64,000 bases of DNA from Paramecium pentaurelia (lineage: Eukaryota > Ciliophora > Oligohymenophorea > Peniculida > Parameciidae): the NCBI GenBank assembly GCA_905183005.1, contig CAJJDO010000096.1, positions 184,758-248,757 on the forward strand, written 5' to 3'. A program made the position numbers and the translations under genes. The notes beneath the pieces are model-generated. The model was not told the origin of the DNA, searched no databases, and saw nothing but the letters and a program-made list of their open reading frames with translations. This document shows, piece by piece, positions 36,846-49,100 of this stretch. How positions within the stretch are numbered: position 1 is the stretch's first letter; every line of letters starts with the position of its first letter.

Positions 36846-37295
36846 ATGTTACAATAGATGAGATTCAATTTCCAATAGCAAATAAGAAAATCCAAAATTG
36901 AAGACTAATTAAAAGAAGCAAGGAAAAAGTATTATAATTATGGTGATAATTTCAATGAACAAATTATTTTGAACTAAAATTCTAGTTCAGAATTTTAATA
37001 AAAAATTCAATTTGAACTAAAGAACCTCAAGAAATAAATTGAAGATGATGAAAACTACATTATAAGTTTGGCCAAATCAAAATTTCTAGAAGAGATGGCA
37101 ACTCCTACACTAATATAAAATTATTCAACAATAAATTCAATATTTTTTGAGATTTTTATCAAAATGATTGAATATGCTAAAAGAAATAACTTATTTTGGA
37201 TAATACTATAGTTTAGACATTCATAATTCTTAAACTGTCTTTAATCTTTGGAATATTCAAATGAGTTTCAAAGATTTATTAATTCATTGATATGA
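36846..37295 (+). CDS. Hypothetical helical protein, 149 aa
   Basis: A single exon with 150 codons from ATG 36846. It begins MLQQMRFNFQQQIRKSK and has coiled-coil-like stretches (FQQKIQFELKNLKKQIEDDE). No known domain, signal peptide or convincing TM segment. Convergent with the MORN gene. Confidence 0.6.
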
Positions 37296-37541
37296 TTTTG
37301 AATATAATATATTTTGTATTATATTAATAAAGAATTAATACTAAATAAATTTAAGTTAATAAAATTTACTTTTTGATTATTATATATATTTATAATTACC
37401 TTTGAAGCTGAAATATCATTTTATAAATAAATAAAAAAAATAGATTAATAAAAATTATCATTATAATTGTGATAAGAACTTACTTAGTTATTATTGACTA
37501 TTTGTAAGTATTTAATATATTTAATTAATAATAATATAAAG

Positions 37542-39290
37542 TCATTCAGAATTATCCACTAAATCTCCATTTCTAAACTCCTATTTAATAAGATTGCCAG
37601 CTCCATCTTTAAAAGTTCCAACCCCAACTCTGACTCCACTCCTATATTATCCAGTATATGTACAGAAATCATGAGTAAAAACACCATTGCCATCCATTCT
37701 ATTTCTTGACCAATCTCCACTATACTTATAATCCTTGTATTCAACTATTCCTTGTCCATGGATACAATCATTCATCCATTATCCTGTATATTTCAATCCA
37801 TTATTGAATACAGCAGTTCCTTAACCTTCTCTAGAATTAGCAATCCAAGAACCCTCATAAGTGTAGAGAGGATAAATTTATTTTCCTTATCCATGTTTTT
37901 TATCACTTACCCAATTCCCTATGTACTTAGCACCCTCTTCAACATATTCTCCTGTGCCTTCCCTTACATTTTCAACCCATTAACCTATATAATATTAGTC
38001 TGGTCCCCAATGAAATTCTCCTTGTCCATACCTCTCATCATTATCCCATTCTCCTTTATAATATTTTCCATCCTGAAGTGTCATAATACCAAAACCTTTT
38101 CTAGTGTTCCGACTCCAAGATCCAACATATTTTTTACCGTCACTCCATATATAGGTGCCTTCTCCTTCCATATACCCATTAAAGAATTAACCATCATAAG
38201 AACAACCATCCTTTTATGTAAGTTTACCTTTGCCATGCTTTAAATTTTCATACCAATCTCCATAGTAGATATCACCATTTGAATAACGATATTCTCCTTT
38301 GCCTGTTTTCTTATCATTCAACCATTAACCTTTAAAACTAGATCCATCTGGTAAATAGGCGGTGCCAAATCCATTCCTTTTATTATCCTTCCATGAACCT
38401 TCATATTTATTACCATCTGGACATATATATTCTCCTTAACCATTCTTTTTATCATTCTTCCATTCTCCAACATATCTTCTGCCATCTGCACATTAATATG
38501 CACCTTAACCTTCTCTTTAATCTAATTTCCATTATCCATTATAATATTCACCATCAGTCCAAAGATATAAACCCTTACCATTAAATTTTCCCTCAAAAAA
38601 TTCCCCTTCATATATATTACCATTCTTAAAAAAATATTTGCCAACCATCATTTGTCCTTCCTTAAAGTATCCTTCAAAATAAGAACCAGAAGCTAGGAAT
38701 AATTTACCTCTACCATGCTTAAGATTATTTTTCCAACAACCCGAATAGACATCTCCATTAGAAAATTTATGGGGTTGTAACTTAATACAGTCTGTGTAAT
38801 TTTGATCCTACAAAAATTTGAATGATCCATGCTTTTGTATTTGCTATTATACGATTGGTTGAAGATCAGGTTCTTTGTCAATTTTCTGAGCTTCAACATT
38901 AGAATGAAAAGAGGATGTTGGTTTATGGACACTACTACCTCTATCTCTATCTCTTCTTGTTGGAGACTCAGAAACAAGACTAATTGACTGGATTTATGTA
39001 GATCTATCAGTGAAAGTCAAGATGTTTTCTGTTATCTTATCTTCTTTGAAAATTCTTGAATTCGATCTAGCTGAAATTCGAACAGGTGACTAATACAAAT
39101 CTAGACGACTTTAAGATTTTCGAGGAGATAAAAATACTGTCACTGTACTTTTTCGTTTTTAAGATCTCTCAGTTACAGGAAAAAGTATTGTGATAATCTC
39201 ATTTTCAGCTTCAATCATTTTCTGAGTGATTTCCTTTATTTCTTGGAAATCAAGAGGTTTTACAATCGAAACAGATTTATTACATCCCAT
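37542..39290 (-). CDS. Long MORN-repeat protein with MGCNKS N-terminus
   Basis: A single exon, ATG 39290 to TGA 37542-37544, 582 residues. It begins MGCNKSVSIVKPLDF, a likely myristoylated and palmitoylated N-terminus, although a second in-frame Met lies about 25 codons downstream. A basic, Ser-rich region of about 180 residues follows. From about residue 215 to the end there are roughly fifteen MORN repeats (YxGxWxxxxxxGxGxxxxxdG), for example YVGEWKNDKKNGQGEY. MORN arrays form rods that tether cortex, basal bodies or membranes. A 163-codon frame on the opposite strand (37752-38243) is a shadow of this repeat array. Confidence 0.9.
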
Positions 39291-39413
39291 CTTCTTTAAT
39301 AATAATGGGAACAAATTATATTTATATTGGAGAAACCAAAATATTATTGATTATTATAATTATTCTCAAATATTCTTAATACTCTTACAATCTTATCAAT
39401 CATCTCTTATTAA

Positions 39414-39912
39414 ATGAGAGATCTAATTTTACCTTCAAATTACAATTCTGAATGTCAATTGGAATACAGCATAGATATAATTGATATTATAAACCCTTTG
39501 GATGACTAAATAAAGTTGTGATAAATCTAAATGAAATATTGAAATTCAAACTGGATTACTTTTATAATTATAATGTTAGAGGTGCAAATATGGAGAATAA
39601 ATTAAAACATTTGAGATGAAATTTTTATTAACTTATATAGATCCTATATTCTGTAGAATCTAAAAATTCTGAATTTTGTCAAGATTTTAAAGATTGTCTT
39701 ATTAATAAGACCAATATCTTAGAAATAGGGAATTCTTAAATTCATGTATTTTAGCAAAAGATTCCATTGATTTTGTTTTTTATTCAGTTTATCCAAATAT
39801 CAAAGTAGAAATTTCCAATAATAATTATAGTCAAGTCTTTAGAGATATAGTTTTTATAATAGCACATGATTACTAAGAATATAAAAAAATAGACTAAGAG
39901 AACATTTTATGA
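39414..39912 (+). CDS. Hypothetical small protein, gene model uncertain
   Basis: ATG 39414 opens MRDLILPSNYNSECQLEY. After a frame change, further coding-like pieces appear (KFKLDYFYNYNVRGANME, ESKNSEFCQDFKDCLIN). The last piece, KDSIDFVFYSVYPNIKVEIS, ends at TGA 39910-39912. The pieces look like one globular protein, but the intron borders are unclear and a base error is possible. No family recognised. Confidence 0.45.
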
Positions 39913-39991
39913 AATAGAATAATTATTATTCTATTTGATTATTTTCACTTCAAATTTCATTTTTAAAGTAATATTCTAATTAATTTAATTA

Positions 39992-41479
39992 ATGAACTAC
40001 TTGTTCTAGTTATTATTTGCTATTCTAACTATTTCTTAAGCAATTACAGTTTATCCAAATCTTGGATCTTAAAAAGTATAATGGGAAGAGTAAATATGGA
40101 TGGATTGCAATACTGAATAATTAATAGTGCCAAAAAATTGTGAAAATAATGATAAAAATTGGACTGAATGCTATTAAATACCAGAGTCAGGGTTATGTTT
40201 GAAGGATAAATTAAAAATATCAAAGTAATCATCATATAATCTTATATTCACCTTTTAAAATTTAAATTCTAAAATTCCATAAATTTTAATTAATGATATA
40301 AAGTAAGAGCAAAAGTCATATTCAAATAATTAAATAGTGATAAATACTGTATTAGATTAATCAAAAATTAATATTAAAATTTTAGGAACAAATTCTTAAT
40401 TATAAAAGTTTGCTTTAACAACTGATTGTTACCTAAATTGTAAAGAATGTGATGCAAATTTTGAATGCAAAACCTGTATTGATAATTTTTCAATGATAAA
40501 CTATTAGTGCATACCAGATTCTTGTTTTGATACTTTAAGTAATTTAACTACATAGAGTGCTTAAAGTGCAAATTCTTTGATAGATTAATAAGGAATGTAT
40601 TAAGTGACAGTTGATTTTGATGTCCAATTAGGTTAATGTTTAATTCCAAAGATTTACATTATAAATGAAATAAAATCTAATAAAATAGGATATGTTTTAG
40701 CATCCAATTAAATTTCACTAAAAAATGAGAAACAATTGTCATTTTATATGTCTCTAGATTAAATTAACTAGTATTGTAAAATATTAGTTTAAAATAAAAC
40801 AAAGATTATTCATCAATGTTCTCTAAGTATTGCATTAACTACAGCCCAAATAACTCAATATAATCTATTACTTTTTGGAGAAATCACTACTAATTTAGAA
40901 ACATCTTCATCAATTTCTTCAACATAAATTGTTACTATTCCAGATGATGGAAATATCTAATTATAAGTTAGTAATGAAATAACAAAAGGATAGGTTAATA
41001 AGGATTTATTAACAATCACTTAAACTATCTATAATGATGATTTAAAAATAGATAATGCTTTGTTAAAGGAGGCTTATCTTGTATAAAATGGATAGTATTA
41101 TGATAATTTAGATTTTATCGTTTCATTTGTAAAAGATAAATAGATTACTTATAAATTTAAAATCAAGAAAACAAATATAAATTTTGAAGAATAAATTGAT
41201 TTGGTTTTGTCATCTGATTTGGTTACTTAAAGGAGAGTATTAATTTAAGATAGATCTTAGTTGATTATTCAATATAAGGCAAAAAATTCGATTAAATTTT
41301 TACCAAACGAGTTATCATAATTGAATTCAAATTCAAATGGAAACTCTAAATCAAATTATCTAATTTATGGAATTTCAATATTTTTATTGTTATCATTAGT
41401 TATCACTATTGTTTGGCATAATAAAAATAAGAAAAAACATTATGAAATAGGAGAAGAAGTCAATTAAAAGAGTATTTGA
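39992..41479 (+). CDS. Type I membrane protein with signal peptide and Cys-rich segment
   Basis: A single exon, 495 residues. The N-terminus NYLFQLLFAILTISQAITVY is a clear signal peptide. A compact cysteine cluster follows at about residues 145-190 (CYLNCKECDANFECKTC). A long polar beta-like ectodomain and one TM helix near the C-terminus (YLIYGISIFLLLSLVITIVW) come next, then a short charged tail. I recognise no named family; the Cys cluster resembles ciliate surface-protein furin-like motifs. The next gene, another exported Cys-rich protein, starts 18 bp downstream on the same strand. Confidence 0.75.
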
Positions 41480-41497
41480 AAATATAATAGTTTTTTT

Positions 41498-43276
41498 ATG
41501 TTATTTTTGATTTTGTTATTAAAATGTATAGATTGTGCAATTATAGAGAGTTAGACTATAAGACTTAGGTAAAGTTGTTAATCAAGATAAACAGGATACT
41601 TCTGGAATGGATAATAATGTTTGAGATGCAAGTCACCTAATTGTTAATGTTAAAGTCAAGGCGGATGTACTTCTTGCATTGAAAATTATTATTATGACAA
41701 GGAAGACACAAACTGTAAGCCTTGTCCAAAAGGTTGTTAGAATTGTTGCAAGAACCCTCTATTAACATAGTATGTTTGTACACTATGTCAATCTGGATAC
41801 AGAAACATAAACGGTGTATGTGTGTTTATGGGTAGATGTGCTATGATATCAATGCATGGGAGATGTATTGAATGTGATTAAGGATATTATGTTGATTTTG
41901 AATTTGTTTGTCGACCATGTGGATAAGGGTGTGAAAATTGTTCTAATTTAGCATTTTGCAATAAATGTTAGGATGGCTATTATTTGGTTAATTTATAGTA
42001 AAATCTTGTGTGTAAACCATGTAGTATTATTGGGTGTTAAACTTGTCAAAAAGATGTATGTTAAGAATGTTAAAGAGGGTATTATTAAGATAATACTAAT
42101 TCATGTATTCCATGTATTAAAGATTGTGATTCTTGTTTAAATAATAGTGAATGCGAGGTTTGCAATTATTATTCTATTGTTAATGAAGATAAAACTAAGT
42201 GTAATAGATGTTAGGATTTATTTCCTAATTGTATGGATTGTAATACAAAATTTAATGAAGATGAATCATCTTATTTTGAATGTGCATATTGTTTAAATGG
42301 CTATTTTTATAATGAGGATGAGAAAAAATGTTAAACTTGCATTGAGAATGAGTAAAACACTGCTCACATTAGAAGATGTGAATCTTTGGAAATGATTACA
42401 TAATGTTAACCTGGATATTTGTTACTTTAAGATAGATATATAGATTTTAAATAAGAAATACCATATCTTTTAAAATATACTTGTATTAAAAATAATTATA
42501 ATTGTGCAACAATAAATGATTAGAATGGATATTGTAAATCTTGTTTAATAGGCTATATATTATTAATAGAAGATTCTACACAAAAATGTATAACTTGTAA
42601 AGAAAAAGCTTAAAATTGCTTAGATTGTTATATTACACCAAAGAATGTATTTTAATGTATTTAATGTGCAGAGGGTTACTTTTTAGAATCGGATGGAAAG
42701 ACTTGTTCTTCATGTGGAGATAATTGTATCAGATGTAATGATAAAATGAAGCAATGCGATATTTGCAAGGATGGTTATATTTAGTTAAATGGAGTTTGTG
42801 ATAGTTGTGGGGTGGATAATTGTAAGAGTTGTTAAATATAAAATTTTTGTTCTAATTGTGAGGATGGTTATGGAGCAATTGATGGACAATGTAAATTATG
42901 TTAATTTGGTTGTAAGCAATGTAATTTTAATTAACAATTATGTTAATAATGTATGGATAATTACTTTTTGTATATGAAATCTTGTGTACCTTATCCTGTT
43001 CATTGTCTTGAAACTAATGATGATGGATTTTGCTATTTATGTGAAACCATAATAGATTATGATACTAGATTAGATTAGTTTATTGATGAAGGAAGTGAGA
43101 TTCCTAATTATAAGGAATCAAGCATTTCCATATTTTATAAAAGTGTTAATGGGTATTGTTTAAAATGTAGTGATTATGATACTGGATAGTATTTTTGTCC
43201 AGACACTTGTTTAAATACGATTCATTCATATGAGATAATGCTAGTTTTTTTATGGTTATTCCACATTATTTTATGA
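41498..43276 (+). CDS. Cysteine-rich surface protein with furin/GFR-like repeats
   Basis: A single exon, 592 residues. It has a short hydrophobic N-terminus (MLFLILLLKCIDC, a possible signal peptide), then about 500 residues with a cysteine every 5-15 positions in C-x2-C and GYY/GYF patterns (CQDGYYLVN, CLNGYFYNED, CAEGYFLESDGKTC). These match the growth-factor-receptor Cys-rich repeat superfamily that is expanded in ciliates. The protein ends in a short hydrophobic tail (YEIMLVFLWLFHIIL) with nothing after it, so it is either GPI-anchored or anchored by that helix. Probable role at the cell surface (inference). Confidence 0.85.
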
Positions 43277-43323
43277 GGACTCTTAATTTTTATATTCTAT
43301 AACATCAATCAATTATTTTAATA

Positions 43324-44010
43324 ATGAATCGTGAAGTTAAGGTCGTATTATTAGGAGATTCAGGAGTAGGCAAAAGTTCTATTGTGCTGAGATTCTGTTC
43401 GGATATATTTAAAGTCACTCATGAATCTACTTTGGGAGCTGCATTTATGGCTAGAACTATAGAAGTTAATGGAATCAATTTTAAATTTCAGATTTGGGAC
43501 ACAGCCGGATAAGAGAAATACAAATCACTCACTCCTTTGTATTATAGAGGTTTTGTGCTCATTTATTTTTAGAGGCTTAAGTTGCATTGATAGTTTATGA
43601 TATTACACATAAAGATTCATTTGATGTACTTAAATCGTGGGTAAATGAATTGAAAGCTCATGGTCCAAAAAAGATAAGTAAGTTAGTATTTCATTTTTAG
43701 TTTAAGTTCTTGTAGGGAATAAGAATGATATGATTGAAGATGAAAAAGTTTCTTATGACGAAGCAAATAACTATGCTCAAGTAATAATAAAAGTAATATT
43801 CTAGCAAATTGGTGCTTCTCTTAAGCTTACTAGTTGTAAAGAGAATAAAGGAATCTAGGAATTGTTTGTATCAATTGCTGAATAGATCTTATATGAAGAA
43901 TAAAATAAATTAGTTGAAGGTAAGAAATAAGAGAAACCATAAAATCCTAGTGTCAGAGTTACTGCTGATGATCAAAGTAAAAAAAAGAAAAAGGATGGAG
44001 GATGCTGTTG
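43324..44010 (+). CDS. Rab5-like small GTPase
   Basis: ATG 43324. G1 is GDSGVGKSS, switch I is STLGAAFMARTI, G3 is WDTAGQEKYKSL, G4 is VGNKND and the C-terminus is DGGCC with TGA at 44008-44010. The GAAFM wording is Rab5/22-type, acting in early endosome traffic. Three TAG introns of 23, 23 and 24 nt (43550-43572, 43678-43700, 43781-43804) fit exactly. The expected GGCC prenylation tail is one base out of frame after the run of seven A at 43979-43985. As typed, the frame runs to a TGA at 44024-44026 without the cysteines. A missing A in the assembly is the simplest explanation. Confidence 0.92.
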
Positions 44011-44049
44011 AATTCAATATTGTTTGAAATTATAAATATCTAATCTTCC

Positions 44050-44541
44050 TCAAATCATATGTTTCATCACATATATCATTACATATCCTATAACTGCCAA
44101 TACTAAAAATAAAAGTCCAAATTATAGAAAGTGTTTCTCTACTTATTCACTTCCTGTTGCGAACTTAGCTAATTCATTCTTTTCTGATAGATTCCAAGTC
44201 AATAATATTTTTATTGCTCTTTATTTCCATTCATCTTCAGGTAATTCAGTTGGTAGATGTTCTGATATATGATCCTCTATTCCCTTTAATGTTTAATTCA
44301 CTTGATTCATTAATTATGGTTACAAAACCAATAAATAACTTTGATTTTTCTCCATTCTTTTAAAAGAGGGAGATTGATCTTTATTTCTATTTCTTTCATA
44401 TACTTATTCATTTCTTAAAAACTCCTTTATATCATTATCCTCTATTTAAGCTAAGCTTTATTTTTTTATTATTTTTATATCCTATTCCCTTATATCAAAA
44501 TGGATAAGTCCAATGAATATTAATTAAGATGAGGAAGCCAT
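44050..44541 (-). CDS. Small C-terminally anchored membrane protein, 163 aa
   Basis: A single exon from ATG 44541 (MASSSQLIFIGLIHFD) to TGA 44050-44052. The body is polar and charged (LRNEQVYERNRNKDQSP). One strong TM helix lies close to the C-terminus (FGLLFLVLAVIGYVMIYVM), so it looks tail-anchored. Spacing of polar blocks before the helix is reminiscent of SNARE/Bet1-type proteins, but I cannot confirm a SNARE motif. Convergent with the Rab gene and nearly head-to-head with the PWWP gene (21 bp). Confidence 0.65.
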
Positions 44542-44562
44542 TTTTTTAAATTATTAAAATTA

Positions 44563-45280
44563 ATGTAATTTTCTAAGAACGATGTGTTTTGGGGCAAAAT
44601 TTAAGGCTATCCTTATTGGCCATGTACAATAGCATATGATAAACCAGATAAATAAAAATGTAGAGTCTTTTTCTTTGGTGACAATGAACAGTTAATTTTA
44701 ATTATCATTTTAGAGGTGAACTTAAATATTCAGATCTTAAACCTTTTGAAGAGCATTTTGAATAATATTGTGGTTAAGCCAAAAAGAATAATAATTTAAA
44801 AATTGCTATTGAATAAGCATTAAATAAAGAAACTCATAAACATCTCTTACCAATTTATGAAAGTATAATAAAAAATACTATTTAAAAAGAAATCATTAAA
44901 GGTACTAACCATTCAAAAGTTCAGGAATCAAAATAAAATAAAAACAATAATGAGATTAAGATGTAACCATTAAAATAATCATAACCAAAAAAAATAGAAA
45001 TTTTCATATAAAAACATTTTAAAGATGTAAAAGGAGATGTTATTAACTAAATTCTTGAGAAATGCAATAATAATCAAAAAAAAGTAGTGAAGGCTATAAA
45101 AGTAAAGTTAATTCTTTAATAAAGGCTTATTCTTCACTATAAGCAGGAATAATAAATAAGATATTTAATTTTGAGACATTTGAAAATTATTATGATTCCT
45201 CTATCAACATTACAAAGAATGATAATTACTCAATATTTACTGCATTGCTTGATCCGAGTGAAATTAAAATATTTTTTTGA
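44563..45280 (+). CDS. PWWP-domain protein
   Basis: ATG 44563 to TGA 45278-45280, 223 residues after two 23-nt introns (second at 45102-45124, ending AAG). The N-terminus is a PWWP module: KNDVFWGKIQGYPYWPCTI, then RVFFFGDNEQ and LKPFEEHF. PWWP domains read methylated histone tails and DNA. The middle is basic and Gln-rich, and a helical segment similar in feel to a PSIP1/HDGF-type domain follows. The adjacent gene starts 15 bp after this stop on the same strand. Confidence 0.85.
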
Positions 45281-45294
45281 TATTATATAAAAAA

Positions 45295-46097
45295 ATGCTA
45301 ATTACTAATTTCTGTCTTGTGTCTGCATCATGTGCTGCATTAAGGGCAGTTGTATTATTTAGAAAAGAGAAAATTCTATCAAAGATGTTTACAGATGTTG
45401 ATAAAATGCCACTTTACAATCTTGATTATATCAATAGTAAAACAGATTTACCTATCAATCAATATCTTGTGTTGACTGGAAAGATCACATCAAATAATTT
45501 ATAGTATAAAAAGTTATTCTATTATTAGACCTACTTTTTCAGATAAATCAGTCAAGGCTATTCTATCCACAATTGTACCTACAATTAAAGAAAAATAAAA
45601 AGATATAGGAGAAGGACTCATGATTAATTTGGGATAGGTAATAACCTTTAAAAGAGATCATTCAATATAATTTATACTTGGAAATGATACACATTAATTA
45701 GAAGTAAAATATTTACCAAATCGATCACTTACTTTATATAATCTTCCAAAATTGAGAGAAAATATTATGAAAAGTGAATTGTCATAAATTAAAATAGCTA
45801 ATCAACATTTTTTACAAACTACATATACAGAATTCGCTTTGATACCTAATTAATAAGTAAAAATAAAAATAAATTTAGTACGGTATTTGTGGTAAATTAT
45901 AGTAGGATGGTGTACTTACTCCTTTAATAATTTTAGGATCATCTAAAGAATCTTTTATTGATAGTTTAGAGGAAGAACTATTAAAAATAAATAAGGCTGC
46001 CAAAATTTGGTTATTATGTAGTGGAGGTATTACAATAGCAGCTGCTATTTATGCTAAGATGTATAAAAGATCAAGAAAACATAAAGAGAATCAATGA
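45295..46097 (+). CDS. MUL1/GIDE-like two-TM membrane protein (tentative)
   Basis: ATG 45295 to TGA 46095-46097, 251 residues after two TAG introns (25 and 22 nt). An N-terminal hydrophobic segment (NFCLVSASCAALRAVVLF) is followed by a domain with YLVLTGKITSNN, then RPTFSDK-type strands. A second TM helix (IWLLCSGGITIAAAIYAKMY) lies at the C-terminus. This order fits the GIDE/BAM domain of mitochondrial MUL1-like E3 ligases and their bacterial relatives, but no RING finger follows. If correct, this is a RING-less member. Convergent with the PAS protein gene, 77 bp apart. Confidence 0.45.
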
Positions 46098-46174
46098 AAT
46101 TTCAATGAATATATATATATCATATCTGAATTATATACATTAGTATAATATTATGGAAATTTATAAATAGAAAT

Positions 46175-49100
46175 TCAAAGAGTTCTGTCAATCTTTCTTA
46201 TTGCATTTAATATTGATTAATCTTAAAGGGATTCATGAGGAATTATTATTAATGCTTATCTAATAGATTATACTTTCTACTATAATGTAGTTGCTCGTAT
46301 AAGAATAACTAAATAAAAAGTAATTAAAGCCCCAAAACCAAAAGAAGCGACATATGTAACAATCATTTGATAATCATCTTCTAAGATATCTAAAGAAGCT
46401 TAGATAATTGTATAATAGAATTCTAATAGAGCAAAACTAATATCAAATGTATAAGATAGAATGACTTATATAAATTCTGGGGATTGAAGGAATTAATTGA
46501 CAAGAATTAAATTTGTATCTTTTATACCATTAAGTTCAAGAGAATAATGAGTAGTAAAAATTTATTATATACTAATCTTAATAATGATGATTATTACTTT
46601 TAAAAAATTCCATTAATTCCATATTTATAAAGCATACGATTATTGTCAATATCTTGAGCTGATGGATATGTAGGGAAATGTTTAAATTGACCATTCTCAT
46701 ATTCACAAAAAGGTAATTAAGATGGTATAATTAGACACAAATCTGTTTCATACATTTTTAAGAGTAAATCTTTATTTGCAGAACTTATTTTTTGGGAGGC
46801 TACTATATCATTATATATATGTTCGAAAACAGAAGTAGAGTCTTTTTGTAAAATAACAAATTAAGTTAGTAATTCAGCATATAATCTACTAAAATATTTA
46901 TCTTTAGTGCTCAATTCTGGATTTAGATGAAATACTCCACTTGCCATGGTTTCATCAATTAGTATTTATTGATTTTTTAGTAATTAACTAATTATCATAA
47001 CACCATCTAAATCTTATTTGAATCTAACATATTCCATAGCCAATCTTAATTCAGGTTGAGAATCCTCCATATTCTATTTCATAATTAAGAATGTTGATAG
47101 AATGTATCCAGACAATAAAACCCAAAGGAATAATAACATTAAGTATATATTAATGATTGAAAAGTTTGTTTCTTAAATCCTGGACACTGATTTGACTCTT
47201 GAAGTATTTGATTTTGATGTTTATTTTAATTAAGATACAGAACTTGAAGTATATTTAATTGAAGTATGAGTACTAGTTCTAGAGAACCAGAAATACTCTC
47301 TAAAATAATTAATATGTTTCCATAGTTATTAATCTTTGTCTAACATATTTGAAATAAATGATATTTTTTAACAAGAATATTCAATATCTTTCTCTGATAT
47401 TCTACTTATGAGAAGTAAAACAGTTTACATATATATATATGGTTGATGCCATTGTCTAAATTGTAACATCAACATAAAGAATATAATCCATAATAACACT
47501 AATAGAAATATAAAATATTCTGTCTCAAAATAGTCAATTAAATTAAAAAATTCATTTTCAATTTCTTCTACTAATTTAATAGTGAGATTTAATTAATTTA
47601 TTAAATTACCCTTCAAAAACTAAACCAAAACCTAAATCTTCTCTATATATCTAATTTCATCAGAACCTTATAAGTATTAATTGATTCTCTCTGTATATTC
47701 ATTTACCATAGAATCAAACTAAATCATAGTTACATTTAATTCCTAATATGAATATTCATTAATTATTCTAACTGCTACAACAGGTAATCTATTTTCTTAC
47801 TCTAATTTTGCAAATTCATTTTTGAGATCCAACATCATATTCAACATTTCTATTCTTCTAATAACACTTTCATTTTTAATACGATATTCATAAAAATCTC
47901 CATAAGATTGATTTAATAAATTTAATTATAAATCCAATTAACCTAATGTTACAAAAGTACAATAAAGTCTATTGAATCTCTAAGGTATTCTTACCAAAGG
48001 TATATCATATTTCAATTGATCTGTATTAGAACGTGCTATCTAAATTTCTGAAATTATTAGTATTATCATCATCAATGTCAAAACAATACTAATTATTATA
48101 CTTTTGATAATTGAAGTTTAAAACTATTCAGAATAAGTTAGTTTTCTAATCAAATTATAAACAGAATTCTGTGTTTTATCAGAAGTAGCACTAGTAACAG
48201 ATTTTTTATTTTATTTATGTAAATCATTTTACTCTAAATTTTATTCTCTCAATACAACTTATAAAATATCTGCCTATTAATTTTTCTAAGAACTACTTTT
48301 ACCTACTTTTGAATTTTAATCTCTCCCATCCTCTTCTTCTTCATCATAATCATATTCTTTTTGAATTAAGATATCTCTGTTTCCTCTTGGAGAAACTAAA
48401 TTGCTTTCTCTAGGGTCAATAGATTTTTATTAAGGTTAATTTTAATTCACTTAAGCTTCTTAATAAGTATCATCATCTTGATCATTTATTAATAACTTAT
48501 TGACAACAGGTTAGTTGATAACAAAATTTAAAGGACCTTCATTATCATCTAATTGATATTCATCCTCTATTTAATCAGATGTTTTCAAATTTTTGGAATG
48601 ATAAAATGAACTAACAGCACTATTAGAAAATTCAAGACCTTATTTTTTTACATCTTTATATCGATATTCAGTAATTTACATCAAAAAATATGGGTATTTA
48701 TTTTTCATTACATTTAAAATTAGATTGTATACTATTTAATAATATGGATGTATAGAATTCTCTTTCAAAGAACAACTTGAAACAAATTCTTGGGTCTATT
48801 ATACATAATTTTTCTTAAAGCATGTATATTTAGGTTATGATTAAATTTAATAATAAGTATTTTCTTATTATTCAGTTTTCAATGCACTTGTTTAAGTTAT
48901 CAAATGTGATTTTTTATAGGTTTCATGTTCCCTAATTATAATATCAATATCTTAAATTGGAGTTACAAATGTTTTCTGGGAATTAATTTTAAATGTATTT
49001 ATTTAATCATTTTACTATTCCTATTAAAATTATTAAACTTAATCAAATAAATTATGAAACCAAAAAAATATATAAGATTTTAAAATTTGATCATCAAATT

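Noticed and set aside
37752..38243. 163-codon open frame on the plus strand inside the MORN gene
   Set aside because: It is antisense to the periodic MORN repeats, whose regular codon pattern keeps the opposite frame open. The translation has repeated low-complexity hydrophobic words and no domain.
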